A stretch of 37,586 nucleotides of DNA, taken from the NCBI GenBank assembly GCA_002705565.1, contig PAHJ01000159.1, positions 2,071-39,656 of the forward strand, given 5' to 3'. Shown here piece after piece: positions 7,448 to 15,830 of the stretch. The position numbers and the translations under genes are program-made. A model generated the notes under the pieces. It worked only from the letters and a program-made list of their open reading frames with translations. It did no database searches and was not told the origin of the DNA. Origin of the DNA: Geminicoccus sp. (lineage in GTDB: Bacteria; Pseudomonadota; Alphaproteobacteria; UBA7985). Within the stretch, counting starts at the first letter, position 1. The number at the start of each line of letters is the position of its first letter.

Positions 7448-8563
7448 ATGATCGTTGGCGTTCCAAAAGAGATCAAAAATCGCGAATATCGTGTTGGCCT
7501 GACCCCGGACAGCGTCAGCGAGTTCGTTGCTCACGGGCACAAGGTTGTTGTTGAAACCCAAGCCGGCGCTGGCGTGGGTGCTGCGGACGAGGCCTATGTA
7601 GCCGCAGGTGCAAGCGTTGTTGCCACCGCGGCTGAAGTATTCGAAACCGCTGAAATGATCGTGAAGGTGAAGGAGCCGCAGGCCGTTGAGCGCGCCATGC
7701 TCAAGCCGCACCATTTGCTCTACACCTACCTGCACCTCGCGCCCGATGCGCCGCAGACCGAGGACTTGATCAAGTCCGGCGCGACCTGCATCGCTTACGA
7801 GACGGTTACTGCAAACGGCGGCGGTCTGCCGCTGCTCAAGCCCATGTCCGAGGTCGCTGGCCGCATGTCGGTTCTGGCCGGCTCACACTATCTGCAAAAG
7901 GCAACCAACGGCGCAGGCGTTCTGGTCAGTGGCGTTCCCGGTGTTGCACCAGCGAACGTGGTTGTCATCGGCGGCGGTGTGGTTGGCTTCAATGCAGCAG
8001 AAATGGCGGTTGGCTTGCAGGCGAACGTCACCATCCTTGATCGCAACCTGCTAACGCTGGAGCGCATCAACCACCACTTCGGCGCTCAGGCACGTGCAAT
8101 CTTCTCCACCAGCGCAGCGCTGGCCAGTGCGGTTGAGCAGGCTGATCTGGTCATCGGCGCGGTTCTCATCCCCGGCGCCAACGCACCAAAGCTCGTCTCG
8201 CGTGGCATGATTGCGTCGATGAAGCCCGGCAGCGTTGTTGTAGATGTGGCCATCGACCAAGGCGGCTGCTTTGAGACATCAAAGGCGACCACCCACGACG
8301 AACCCGTCTATGAAGTCGATGGCGTGGTGCATTACTGCGTGGCCAACATGCCAGGCGCATACGCCCGGACATCCGCTTATGCGCTGAACAACGCAACTTT
8401 ACCGTTCGGTCTGGCTTTGGCCGACAAGGGCTGGAAGCAGGCACTTCGGGATGATGCCCATCTCGCAAACGGCCTGAACGTCTGGAACGGCAAGATCACT
8501 AACGAGCCTGTCGCTCAGGCTCAGGGTCTCGACTTCACGCCACTGAGCGTCGCATTGGCCTAA
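7448..8563 (+). CDS. ald: Alanine dehydrogenase
   Basis: This enzyme reversibly converts L-alanine, water and NAD+ to pyruvate, ammonia and NADH in the cytoplasm. The 371-residue length is typical. The N-terminus MIVGVPKEIKNREYRVGLTP is the family signature. The substrate and catalytic residues sit where they do in the Mycobacterium enzyme: R15, K75 (VKVKEPQ) and H96 (YTYLHLA). The NAD-binding Rossmann loop is VVIGGGVVG (about 171-179). A strong ribosome binding site AAGGAGA (7433-7439) precedes the ATG. It is monocistronic, with a palindrome upstream and an intrinsic terminator downstream. Confidence 0.97.
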   Translation: MIVGVPKEIKNREYRVGLTPDSVSEFVAHGHKVVVETQAGAGVGAADEAYVAAGASVVATAAEVFETAEMIVKVKEPQAVERAMLKPHHLLYTYLHLAPDAPQTEDLIKSGATCIAYETVTANGGGLPLLKPMSEVAGRMSVLAGSHYLQKATNGAGVLVSGVPGVAPANVVVIGGGVVGFNAAEMAVGLQANVTILDRNLLTLERINHHFGAQARAIFSTSAALASAVEQADLVIGAVLIPGANAPKLVSRGMIASMKPGSVVVDVAIDQGGCFETSKATTHDEPVYEVDGVVHYCVANMPGAYARTSAYALNNATLPFGLALADKGWKQALRDDAHLANGLNVWNGKITNEPVAQAQGLDFTPLSVALA

Positions 8564-8582
8564 CCTCCCAAGGTCATTTCAG

Positions 8583-8620
8583 AGCGAGGGGCCGGTTCCC
8601 GTACCACCCCTCGCTTTTCT
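8583..8620 (+). terminator. Intrinsic terminator of ald
   Basis: A perfect 9-bp stem, AGCGAGGGG (8583-8591) pairing with CCCCTCGCT (8607-8615), with a 15-base loop, is followed by a short T-run (8615-8618, then CT). It begins 19 bases after the ald stop. Confidence 0.85.
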
Positions 8621-8797
8621 GTTCCGCCCTGTATTGGGGCGCCCCTGGCTTCGATACCGGAAATGCGGCCATTAGCAGGCTGTTTTATCTACAATTTATC
8701 ATTCTTGCATAATTATTGCTTTCTCTTCTGTTATCACTGCGACCCAAAGTTCCAGCGAAGGAACCGCTGTTCACACAACGTGACGGTCGCCCGCAGA

Positions 8798-10210
8798 ATG
8801 GGAACCCAGCGTTTGAAGCGCTTCGCCGCCATTGTGAGCATGCTGTTGATCAGCGTATCGGTTCGGGCCGAGACGATGCTGGTCGTGGACGGCTCGAATT
8901 CCATGTGGGGCGAGATCGACAAGGTTGCGAAAATTGAAATCGCCCAAAACGCCATCAATGGGCTGCTCGATGAATGGAGCGCGGCTGAACCGCTGGGGGT
9001 CGCGGCCTATGGGCATCGGTCCACATGGGGGTGCGATGATAGCCAAGTGCTGCTCGAACCCGGCGCTACTTCAAACAGACTTCGGCGGGCGGTCAGCAGC
9101 ATTCAGCCCAAGGGCCGAACCCCGCTGACCAGTGCCTTGGTTGCTGCCAGCCGGACCTTGATCAACAGGAGAGCGGCGAACCCAACCTTGATCCTACTCA
9201 CCGATGGCGTTGAAACCTGTGGTCGGGACCTTTGCCTGTTTGCATACGTTCTAGCCGCCACTCACCCTGATTTCCGCATTCATGTGATCAGTTTTGGTAT
9301 GAGTGATTCGATGCGCCGGGTCTTGGACTGTTTAACTGATGAAACTGGCGGTTTGGCCTTAGCCGCGGATACAGCAGACGCTCTGTCTCAGGCAATGACA
9401 ACGGTGGCCCAGCGTGTTGGAGAGCAAGCCCACGAGCAGGCGCTCAGCGCAGAACCCGTCCGAAGCAAACCCAAGCTGGTGCGCCTCCACGCGTCGCTGC
9501 AAGAGCTTCTGTCCCCTCCCCACCGGGTCGAAACACCACCAATGCCAGCTCAGCCGGCGACCGCAGTGCTGCCGACCGATGGCGTGCAGCGAGACGATCC
9601 TTCGCGCATTCTTCATCGGCGCGCGCTGGAGGTCGTGTCGCAATCGCTCACCGTTCAGCTGGACGAAAGCGAGAGCATCCAGAACGCCACAGGGTTGAGC
9701 AGCCGCGGTCCCTCTGGGGTGGAGTTCCGCGTGCGCCTCGCCAGGGCGGCAGAGCCACCCTTGGGTGTCAACAAGCCGCTTTGGACCCTCTATGAACGTC
9801 AGGGCCAGCAGCGCGGGCAGAAGCTCCAGCAAATCCAGGTGCAACAGCCAGCTTACGAGCTACTGCCGGGCGACTACTTCATGGAGATGTCTGCAGAAAA
9901 CATCCGCTATAACTATGGATTTACGGTCGGCGACACCCTGCCCTCAGAGCATATCATCACGCTGAACCTTGGCCGGTTGGATATTGAAGTCGAGAATAAC
10001 GCAGCCCTCGATATCTCCGCCTTTCGCTTTGCCCGTGGGCCGGAGAATCCGAGTCTGGACTTTGCCGTCAGGGGGCCATGGTCGCACTCGCTCCTGCTGC
10101 CCGCAGGAACCTACGTCGTTCAGGGGCGGATGGCCAATCGGCAGAAGACGGTGGGACCACTGGTCATTGAGCCGGGCAAAACCACCCATACGCGCATTCT
10201 GGTGCACTAG
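8798..10210 (+). CDS. Secreted von Willebrand factor A domain protein
   Basis: From ATG 8798 the product is 470 residues. It opens with a signal peptide (KR, hydrophobic run, VRA cleavage at about residue 24), so it is probably periplasmic. A VWA domain follows with a complete metal-ion-dependent adhesion site: D31-G-S33-N-S35, T108 and D136 (TDGVETC). The region after about residue 200 is unrecognised; its last ~120 residues look like a beta-rich domain ending in a PAGTYVVQG strand. The frame is open back to 8663, but the extension is cysteine-rich and would bury the signal peptide. No strong ribosome binding site is near ATG 8798, and GTG 8780 is an alternative. No partner gene (AAA+ MoxR or other VWA genes) adjoins it, so its role is unknown. 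Confidence 0.8.
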   Translation: MGTQRLKRFAAIVSMLLISVSVRAETMLVVDGSNSMWGEIDKVAKIEIAQNAINGLLDEWSAAEPLGVAAYGHRSTWGCDDSQVLLEPGATSNRLRRAVSSIQPKGRTPLTSALVAASRTLINRRAANPTLILLTDGVETCGRDLCLFAYVLAATHPDFRIHVISFGMSDSMRRVLDCLTDETGGLALAADTADALSQAMTTVAQRVGEQAHEQALSAEPVRSKPKLVRLHASLQELLSPPHRVETPPMPAQPATAVLPTDGVQRDDPSRILHRRALEVVSQSLTVQLDESESIQNATGLSSRGPSGVEFRVRLARAAEPPLGVNKPLWTLYERQGQQRGQKLQQIQVQQPAYELLPGDYFMEMSAENIRYNYGFTVGDTLPSEHIITLNLGRLDIEVENNAALDISAFRFARGPENPSLDFAVRGPWSHSLLLPAGTYVVQGRMANRQKTVGPLVIEPGKTTHTRILVH

Positions 10211-12811
10211 TCAGGCGGTATCGGACCATCGCACGGCTTGTTCCTGGTATTCCACCCAATCAATCCCCGTCTCCTCGGCTTTAGCATCGATCAAGGCTCC
10301 CACCGCCTGCGAGACGCGGGTCGTGACTTGGTCAATGCTGGCCGCATCCACGTCCAATCGCGCCATCCAACCTGAGCCGTACAAGCGCCCCGCGAAGAAC
10401 CAGTCGCGCAACCGACGCAGATCCTCTCCAGCTGTGCTTAAAACCGGTTCGTCCTGTCCCAAAATCGTCGCCAGTGCGTCGTGCTCCAACCCCTGCCCGG
10501 CAGCAGACCAAGCCCCCCCTCGCCGCAACGCCTCCACAGCCAGCAGGTATTCCAATTCCATCAAACCGCCGGGACGCAGTTTGACTTCACCGGGATCATC
10601 TGGCCGGTGGTAAATACGTTGATCCCGTAATCGCAGCAGCATGCGATAGGCATCGGCAGTCAGCTGCTGCGGATCGCGGGGGCTTTGCAGGATCCTGTGC
10701 TTAACGGCATTGACCCGACCTTGCAGCGCCAGTGAGCCCGAGAGAGGGCGCATGGGAACCTGAGCGATATGCTCCCAGGTCTTGGCGTGTTGCAGGTGGT
10801 GGTTCTCGAACGAGGCCAGACTGATCGTCGGCGGGCCAGAACGGCCCGAAGGGCGCAAGCGCGTATCCACCTCCCAAACCCGCCCCTCGCGCATTTGCGC
10901 GTTGAAAGCGGTGTTGAAGCGCGCGGCGACGGCATTGGCCTCTTCCAGCGACCAACCTTCTTCAACAACAAAGATCAGGTCCAGATCCGAGTGCGGCGCC
11001 ATGGCGCGCATGCCCATTTTGCCCATACCGAGAATACACAGCGGAAATTCTTCCAGCCCCAAATCGTCGGTAACCATCTCGGCCACCAGCGTCAGGGCTG
11101 CTTCCGCCAATTGGGTCAAATGGCGCTCCGCTTCGTAGATGGTCGATGCCCCGCTGAACACTGACAAATAGCTCAGATAAAGCTGCTCATTCACCCAGGC
11201 ACGCGCGGCCTCCAGCTTGCCTTCGTAACTCCCTGCTGCGGCAATCATCGCGCGCCCCTGCTCCAGCTCGGGACCGGCGGGCAAGGCGCTGGCCCGACCT
11301 AGCAAGCCGTCTACAACGTGCGCGGATTGTTGCAGGAGAGATGTCATCGCCGGGGCCTGGAACAGCGGCGGCACAACGGCTTCAAACAGCTTCGGGTCGT
11401 TGCTCAACAGCTTGAGATACTGCCCGCGATTACCCAGACGACGGAACAGGTCATCGGCGGCCTTCATACTCGAAAGCGGGTCCGCAGTCTGCTTGGCCCG
11501 CTCCCAGATCCAGGCAGGTGCGCGCCCCGAACCGGCCTCTTGCTCCCACGTTTGCAGGCGATTTTTCACAAATTCATCGTCTTCGGCAGTGGACCGGTCG
11601 GCTTCTGAGCTTTCGGGCACTGTCACAGCGGCGGGACGCTCTACGTCCGCAAACAACGGAGAAACCGCGTCGTCGACAAACCGGCGGACTGCCGCAATTT
11701 CCTGCTGCAGTTCGCGCCAAGACCCCGCCCCGCTGCGCTCGGTCAGCCATAATTGCTGGGCGGGATCTTCGGGGATGAAGTGGGTATGACCATCGGCCCA
11801 ATACTGCACGCGGTTTTCCAGTCCGCGTAAGAGCCAGTAACACCGCTCCAACTCCGTTGCTGCGGCAGCCTCCACCACGCCTTCAGCAGCCAAGCCGCGC
11901 AGTGCTTGAACTGTCGAAGGGGTTTGCAGGTGCGGCAAGCGACCGCCCCACAGCAACTGCTGCGCATTTACAAAGAATTCGATGTCTCGAATACCGCCGC
12001 GACCCAACTTGAGGTGAAAACCTGCTGTTTGCTCAAGCGGGGTTTCGTGCTTGCGCTCCTGCGCCAGATCGGGGTGCTCGCGGCGGATGCGAGATTTGAG
12101 GTGGGCGATCTCCTCAATCATGGAGAAGTCCAAATGACGTCGCCACAAGTAAGGGTGAAGGCTGGCCAAAAACCGCTCGCCCGCAGCCAGATCACCGGCC
12201 ACAACACGCGCTTTGATCATAGCCAGCCGTCGCCAAGGTGCTGCGCGATAGAAGTGGTAATCCTCAGCCGCTTCGGTGGACATGGAAAGGTCCGTCACCG
12301 ACGGATCAGGCCGCAACCGCCAATCGGTGCGCCACACAAAGGGTCCCGATTTGTGGCCATCGACCATCTGAGTAAAGGTCCGCAGAACGCGCGCCGTGAT
12401 GTCCGCCCGACCAACAAACGCCGGAACCGGAACGGTTTCGGCGTCATAGAAAGCGACCAGATCAACATCACTGGAAAAATTGAGGTCCTCACCACCCAGC
12501 TTGCCCAGACCGAGGACAAACAGCCCCGGAACCGGAGCATCGGCAGCCAGATCAGTGGGTATGAAGCGCGCGGCTTGCTTGGTTTCCTGCCAACTAGCGA
12601 CGAGAGCCTCGTTCAGGCTGGTGTCAGCAAACTGTGCCCATCCAGCACCCAATTCCGCCACTGGCTGAGCCTGCGCATCCTGTTCAAGATAGTCCCGTTG
12701 CTGGTCTCGCTTGGCGGCAAGCAGCCGGGTACGGGTGGTCGGCGTTGCCGCCGCCTGCATCTCAGAATGAAATAAACGCTCCGCGAGTGGCCAATTTGCA
12801 GTTTCTCGCAT
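10211..12811 (-). CDS. glnE: Bifunctional glutamine synthetase adenylyltransferase/deadenylase GlnE
   Basis: GlnE adds AMP to, and removes it from, glutamine synthetase in response to PII and glutamine. Both nucleotidyltransferase domains are present: GLGKLGGEDLNFSSDVDL at about 101-118 and LGMGKMGMRAMAPHSDLDL at about 594-620, each with the D-x-D metal pair. The first domain is normally the deadenylase and the second the adenylylase. At 866 residues it is about 80 shorter at the N-terminus than E. coli GlnE (946). The ATG at 12811 has a strong AAGGAG at correct spacing, so the short form seems genuine. It is convergent with the VWA gene and divergent from the small secreted protein at 13082. 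Confidence 0.95.
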   Translation of the reverse strand: MRETANWPLAERLFHSEMQAAATPTTRTRLLAAKRDQQRDYLEQDAQAQPVAELGAGWAQFADTSLNEALVASWQETKQAARFIPTDLAADAPVPGLFVLGLGKLGGEDLNFSSDVDLVAFYDAETVPVPAFVGRADITARVLRTFTQMVDGHKSGPFVWRTDWRLRPDPSVTDLSMSTEAAEDYHFYRAAPWRRLAMIKARVVAGDLAAGERFLASLHPYLWRRHLDFSMIEEIAHLKSRIRREHPDLAQERKHETPLEQTAGFHLKLGRGGIRDIEFFVNAQQLLWGGRLPHLQTPSTVQALRGLAAEGVVEAAAATELERCYWLLRGLENRVQYWADGHTHFIPEDPAQQLWLTERSGAGSWRELQQEIAAVRRFVDDAVSPLFADVERPAAVTVPESSEADRSTAEDDEFVKNRLQTWEQEAGSGRAPAWIWERAKQTADPLSSMKAADDLFRRLGNRGQYLKLLSNDPKLFEAVVPPLFQAPAMTSLLQQSAHVVDGLLGRASALPAGPELEQGRAMIAAAGSYEGKLEAARAWVNEQLYLSYLSVFSGASTIYEAERHLTQLAEAALTLVAEMVTDDLGLEEFPLCILGMGKMGMRAMAPHSDLDLIFVVEEGWSLEEANAVAARFNTAFNAQMREGRVWEVDTRLRPSGRSGPPTISLASFENHHLQHAKTWEHIAQVPMRPLSGSLALQGRVNAVKHRILQSPRDPQQLTADAYRMLLRLRDQRIYHRPDDPGEVKLRPGGLMELEYLLAVEALRRGGAWSAAGQGLEHDALATILGQDEPVLSTAGEDLRRLRDWFFAGRLYGSGWMARLDVDAASIDQVTTRVSQAVGALIDAKAEETGIDWVEYQEQAVRWSDTA

Positions 12812-12875
12812 TCGGACTCCTTGACGGTATGCGGATGGTTTAGCGGCCCAAACAGACCTGGGTGCGCAGCGCCTT

Positions 12876-12948
12876 CGTATAATGGCGGATTACGCGGTGA
12901 ATTCCATAGACTATGCGTACCGACGCATGTTTTTGCACCCATTATACG
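12876..12948. promoter_or_regulatory. Nested inverted repeats in the glnE divergent promoter region
   Basis: CGTATAATGG (12876-12885) and CCATTATACG (12939-12948) form a perfect 10-bp inverted repeat 53 bases apart. Each arm holds a TATAAT box: the left arm reads rightward, the right arm reads leftward toward glnE. Nested between them is a 6-bp hairpin, ATGCGT accg ACGCAT (12913-12928), followed by GTTTTT on the plus strand. The arms may be face-to-face -10 boxes, but no good -35 was found at either, so an operator is also possible. Confidence 0.4.
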
Positions 12949-13081
12949 TCCTGAAATGCGCCTTGGCCTGTCGCTGGCAATTCCAAGGTTTGCAGAGGCG
13001 AAGATGCTGCGTTCCAGGAGCAGGAAGCAGGAAGAGACCGCCTTCGTCCCAGTATTAACGCGGTTCAGGAGACATCAAACA

Positions 13082-13531
13082 ATGACCACACGAAGCAGAA
13101 TTCTCAACAGACCCTTGCTGGTCCCGATGCTGGCAGGCGTTCTCTTTACCAGTCAGTTGGCATTCGGCAACAGCCTGTCACAGATCAACAAACCCGTAAC
13201 CGATCAGGTGATCATCAACGCCGATGCTGAAACCACCATGGTTCTAACCCAGCGAAGCCAAGACCCTTCACGATTTGGCACTCTGGCTGATCTCTGGGAC
13301 TTGCAGCTCGCTGATCAAGCGGGCGAAGTTGCTGGTGGAACGTTTGTGACGGCTTTTCGGCAGGGCGATTTGCTGATCCTGCGGCAAGTGAGCGGCGATA
13401 AGAAGATCACGATCGATTTTTCTGCTGAGCACGCCTACGTGGACCGCGGCGATAAGGCCGTTGAAACCTATTCAGACATTGAGCTGATTACGTCGTCTGA
13501 TGATGAAATGAACGGCTATGCCGTACTCTGA
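13082..13531 (+). CDS. Small secreted protein of unknown function
   Basis: The protein has 149 residues. The start ATG 13082 is fixed by a strong AGGAGA (13067-13072) nine bases upstream, although the frame is open back to 12821. The N-terminus is a signal peptide (RSRILNR, then a hydrophobic run, cleavage near AFG-NS at about residue 29). The mature part is about 120 residues, acidic, with alternating hydrophobic residues suggesting beta strands, and has no cysteines. I do not recognise a family. It is divergent from glnE, and a short GAAA-loop hairpin follows the stop. Confidence 0.75.
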   Translation: MTTRSRILNRPLLVPMLAGVLFTSQLAFGNSLSQINKPVTDQVIINADAETTMVLTQRSQDPSRFGTLADLWDLQLADQAGEVAGGTFVTAFRQGDLLILRQVSGDKKITIDFSAEHAYVDRGDKAVETYSDIELITSSDDEMNGYAVL

Positions 13532-13540
13532 GCACTAAAC

Positions 13541-13562
13541 CCTCACCCGAAAGGGTGGGAGG
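13541..13562. terminator. Possible bidirectional hairpin between convergent genes
   Basis: CCTCACCC-GAAA-GGGTGGGAGG forms a stable stem with a GNRA-type tetraloop and one bulged base. It sits in the 41-base gap between the secreted-protein stop (13531) and the GIY-YIG gene stop (13573). There is no T-run on either side, so intrinsic termination is uncertain. Confidence 0.4.
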
Positions 13563-13572
13563 TTCCTGACAC

Positions 13573-14193
13573 TCAGGAAACCACATCCCCACTGACCTTT
13601 GGCACCACCTCAGCCAAAGCGTGGTTCAGACGCGTCTCCCAAGCCAGCAAGGCAGCCCGCGCAAGCGGCGCCTTGCGCAGTGGCAGTGACAGGGAGAACA
13701 GCGGCTCAATCCCATGCGCTGGCAAGCCACGGCCAGCTCGCGAGGATTGGCGATGCTCCATGAATCGCCGCTCCAACGTTTGCTTGGTTGAGCCAACGTA
13801 AGCCCCATAAAAACCGTTCTGAGCGGAATAACCATCTCGCAATATCACATAGACCGTTCCACCAAGCCGCTTGGCCGCCGCCCATCCCTCCCACGACTTT
13901 GGGAAGGCCTGAGCCACGGCTTTTCGAGCGGGGTTCAGCCAATCGATTGGGCTTAGACTGTTTTCGGCAAAGGCCATTTCAGCCTTGATCAGGGTCGCTT
14001 CGCGCCGAACCTTCAACTCTTCCAGCCCCAGCGTCGCTAACTCAAGACGCGGCGGATTCTGGACCAACCAAGCCTGCATGGATCGGATCAAATGCGGCGC
14101 CTGCCAGCGCTCAAACGGACGGGACAGACGATAATCCAAACCGGGATGAGGGCCATGATAGACGGCGTGAAAAGGGGGTCTTTCAGCGTGCAA
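13573..14193 (-). CDS. GIY-YIG-like nuclease domain protein with an unrecognised N-terminal region
   Basis: The 206-residue product has a C-terminal region matching the GIY-YIG fold: GTVYV (112-116) in place of GIY, AYVGST (131-136) for YIG, an arginine helix (LERRF, 140-144), and later E186 and N190 in LAWETRLN at the places of the metal-binding Glu and the Asn. The loop between the two tripeptides (RDGYSAQNGFYG) is longer than usual. Residues 1-105 are not recognised. The start is TTG at 14193; an in-frame stop lies four codons upstream, and the only internal ATG (M39, 14079) would remove part of the N-terminal region. No strong ribosome binding site is seen. Its function (DNA repair, restriction or other) cannot be told from the neighbours. 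Confidence 0.7.
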   Translation of the reverse strand: MHAERPPFHAVYHGPHPGLDYRLSRPFERWQAPHLIRSMQAWLVQNPPRLELATLGLEELKVRREATLIKAEMAFAENSLSPIDWLNPARKAVAQAFPKSWEGWAAAKRLGGTVYVILRDGYSAQNGFYGAYVGSTKQTLERRFMEHRQSSRAGRGLPAHGIEPLFSLSLPLRKAPLARAALLAWETRLNHALAEVVPKVSGDVVS

Positions 14194-14436
14194 AACGGGA
14201 GCTTAATCGGTTACAGCTAAGGGAATGAGGCCAACAACAGCCTTCTAGGATCTATCAGCTAAACCCATACTGAGCAAACCCACCCCCTGCAAAGCGCGGT
14301 GTTTTGACGTACAGCGCGATGAATCTGCGCTGCTCTGTTGCAATAATTCTCACTGATGACCAAAAGGATGGCCTCAGAAGCGTGCTTCCAGGGCCCTATC
14401 ATGGGCTGTTGGTGATCTTTCAGGACAGGGACATTT

Positions 14437-15750
14437 ATGAAAGTCGTTGCGATCGGAACGGGTTATGTCGGACTGGTGACAGGCGTGTGTTATGCCAGCC
14501 TTGGGCACGAAGCGGTCTGTCTTGATATCGACGTAGCCAAAGTCGCAGCATTGAACGTTGGGCAAGTGCCAATTTATGAGCCCGGGCTGAAAGACCGCAT
14601 GGTTCAAGCGGTGGCTCGGGGCAAACTACGGTTTACCACCGATTATGCCGAGGCACTGGCTGGCGCTGAAATCGCCTTCATTGCCGTGGGAACGCCAACT
14701 GAAGAAGGCGGCAGCAAAGCCAATACAACGTTTGTCGAAGCCGCATTTGCCTCGATCCTTGAGCATCACAGCGGCCCCTTGACCGTCGTGGTTAAGTCCA
14801 CCGTTCCCATCGGCACCAACGATCGTTTACAGGCTATTCTCGAACAACAGGCTCCAGATGCCCCCATCCACCTCGCCTCCAACCCGGAATTCTTGCGCGA
14901 AGGTGCGGCGATCGATGATTTTCTCAATCCCGACCGCATTGTTGTCGGCCCCCGTGACAGCACGGCATCACAAGCACTGCGCATGCTGAATCAGGGGTTC
15001 ATTGATCGTGGGGTTGCTTACGTGGACGTCTCCGCTTCTAGCGCGGAAATGATCAAGTACGCCGCCAATGCTTTTCTCGCGACCAAGATCACCTTCATCA
15101 ACGAGGTCGCCAGCCTATGCGAACGTGTCGGCGCCGATGTTGAAGATGTGGCGCATGGCATTGGTTTGGACCAGCGGATCGGTCCAGATTTCCTAGCCGC
15201 TGGACCGGGTTATGGTGGCTCGTGCTTCCCCAAGGACACACTTGCCCTGGTCGATACGGCACAGGTTGAAGGCTCGCCCGTGCGCATTCTCGAAGCCGTG
15301 ATTGATGTTAATGAGGCGCGGAAAAAGGAAATGGCAGAGAAGGTTATCGATTCTCTGGGCGGGGTTGAACGAGCCAGAGGGAAAACGGTCGCCATATGGG
15401 GCCTGACCTTCAAGCCCAACACCGATGACCTGCGCGACAGCCCGAGCATCGCCATCATTCCCGCCTTGCAGCAAGCCGGCATTCACATCCGTGCCTTTGA
15501 CCCGCAGGGCATGGCGGGCGCCGCGGATCTATTCGAGAACATTGCCTTCCAGCCAACCCCGCTTGACGCTGTCCAAGGGGCCGATTGCGTTTGTCTGGTG
15601 ACACATTGGTCAGACTTCGCAGAGATCGACCTTGAAACCGTGAAAGCCGCCTTGAACACACCCTGTTTCGTTGATTTGCGGAATGTCTTCGATCCTCAGG
15701 CTATGGCAGAGGGCGGATGGGATTACCGCAGTCTGGGTCGTCCAACGTAA
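14437..15750 (+). CDS. ugd: UDP-glucose 6-dehydrogenase
   Basis: This cytoplasmic enzyme oxidises UDP-glucose twice with NAD+ to UDP-glucuronate, a precursor for surface polysaccharides. The 437-residue length is standard. Visible are the Rossmann motif GTGYVG (7-12), GTPTEEGG (85-92), VVKSTVP (about 118-124), SNPEFLREG (148-156) and the catalytic cysteine C263 in GPGYGGSCFPKD. AGGGA (14427-14431) precedes the ATG. It is a single gene; no glycosyltransferase or epimerase is adjacent. The GDP-mannose dehydrogenase family is related, but the motif set fits UDP-glucose better. Confidence 0.95.
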   Translation: MKVVAIGTGYVGLVTGVCYASLGHEAVCLDIDVAKVAALNVGQVPIYEPGLKDRMVQAVARGKLRFTTDYAEALAGAEIAFIAVGTPTEEGGSKANTTFVEAAFASILEHHSGPLTVVVKSTVPIGTNDRLQAILEQQAPDAPIHLASNPEFLREGAAIDDFLNPDRIVVGPRDSTASQALRMLNQGFIDRGVAYVDVSASSAEMIKYAANAFLATKITFINEVASLCERVGADVEDVAHGIGLDQRIGPDFLAAGPGYGGSCFPKDTLALVDTAQVEGSPVRILEAVIDVNEARKKEMAEKVIDSLGGVERARGKTVAIWGLTFKPNTDDLRDSPSIAIIPALQQAGIHIRAFDPQGMAGAADLFENIAFQPTPLDAVQGADCVCLVTHWSDFAEIDLETVKAALNTPCFVDLRNVFDPQAMAEGGWDYRSLGRPT

Positions 15751-15830
15751 TTTCTGATATTCGGCTTTTTTACCTTCACTCCTGCGCCGCGCGCTGTACC
15801 TTTGCGTCACAACAGGAAGGGAGAACATCT

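Noticed and set aside
11906-12775. A 289-codon open frame on the plus strand opposite glnE
   Set aside because: It lies entirely within glnE on the other strand and has no recognisable motif or ribosome binding site. Long antisense frames are common in G+C-rich genes.
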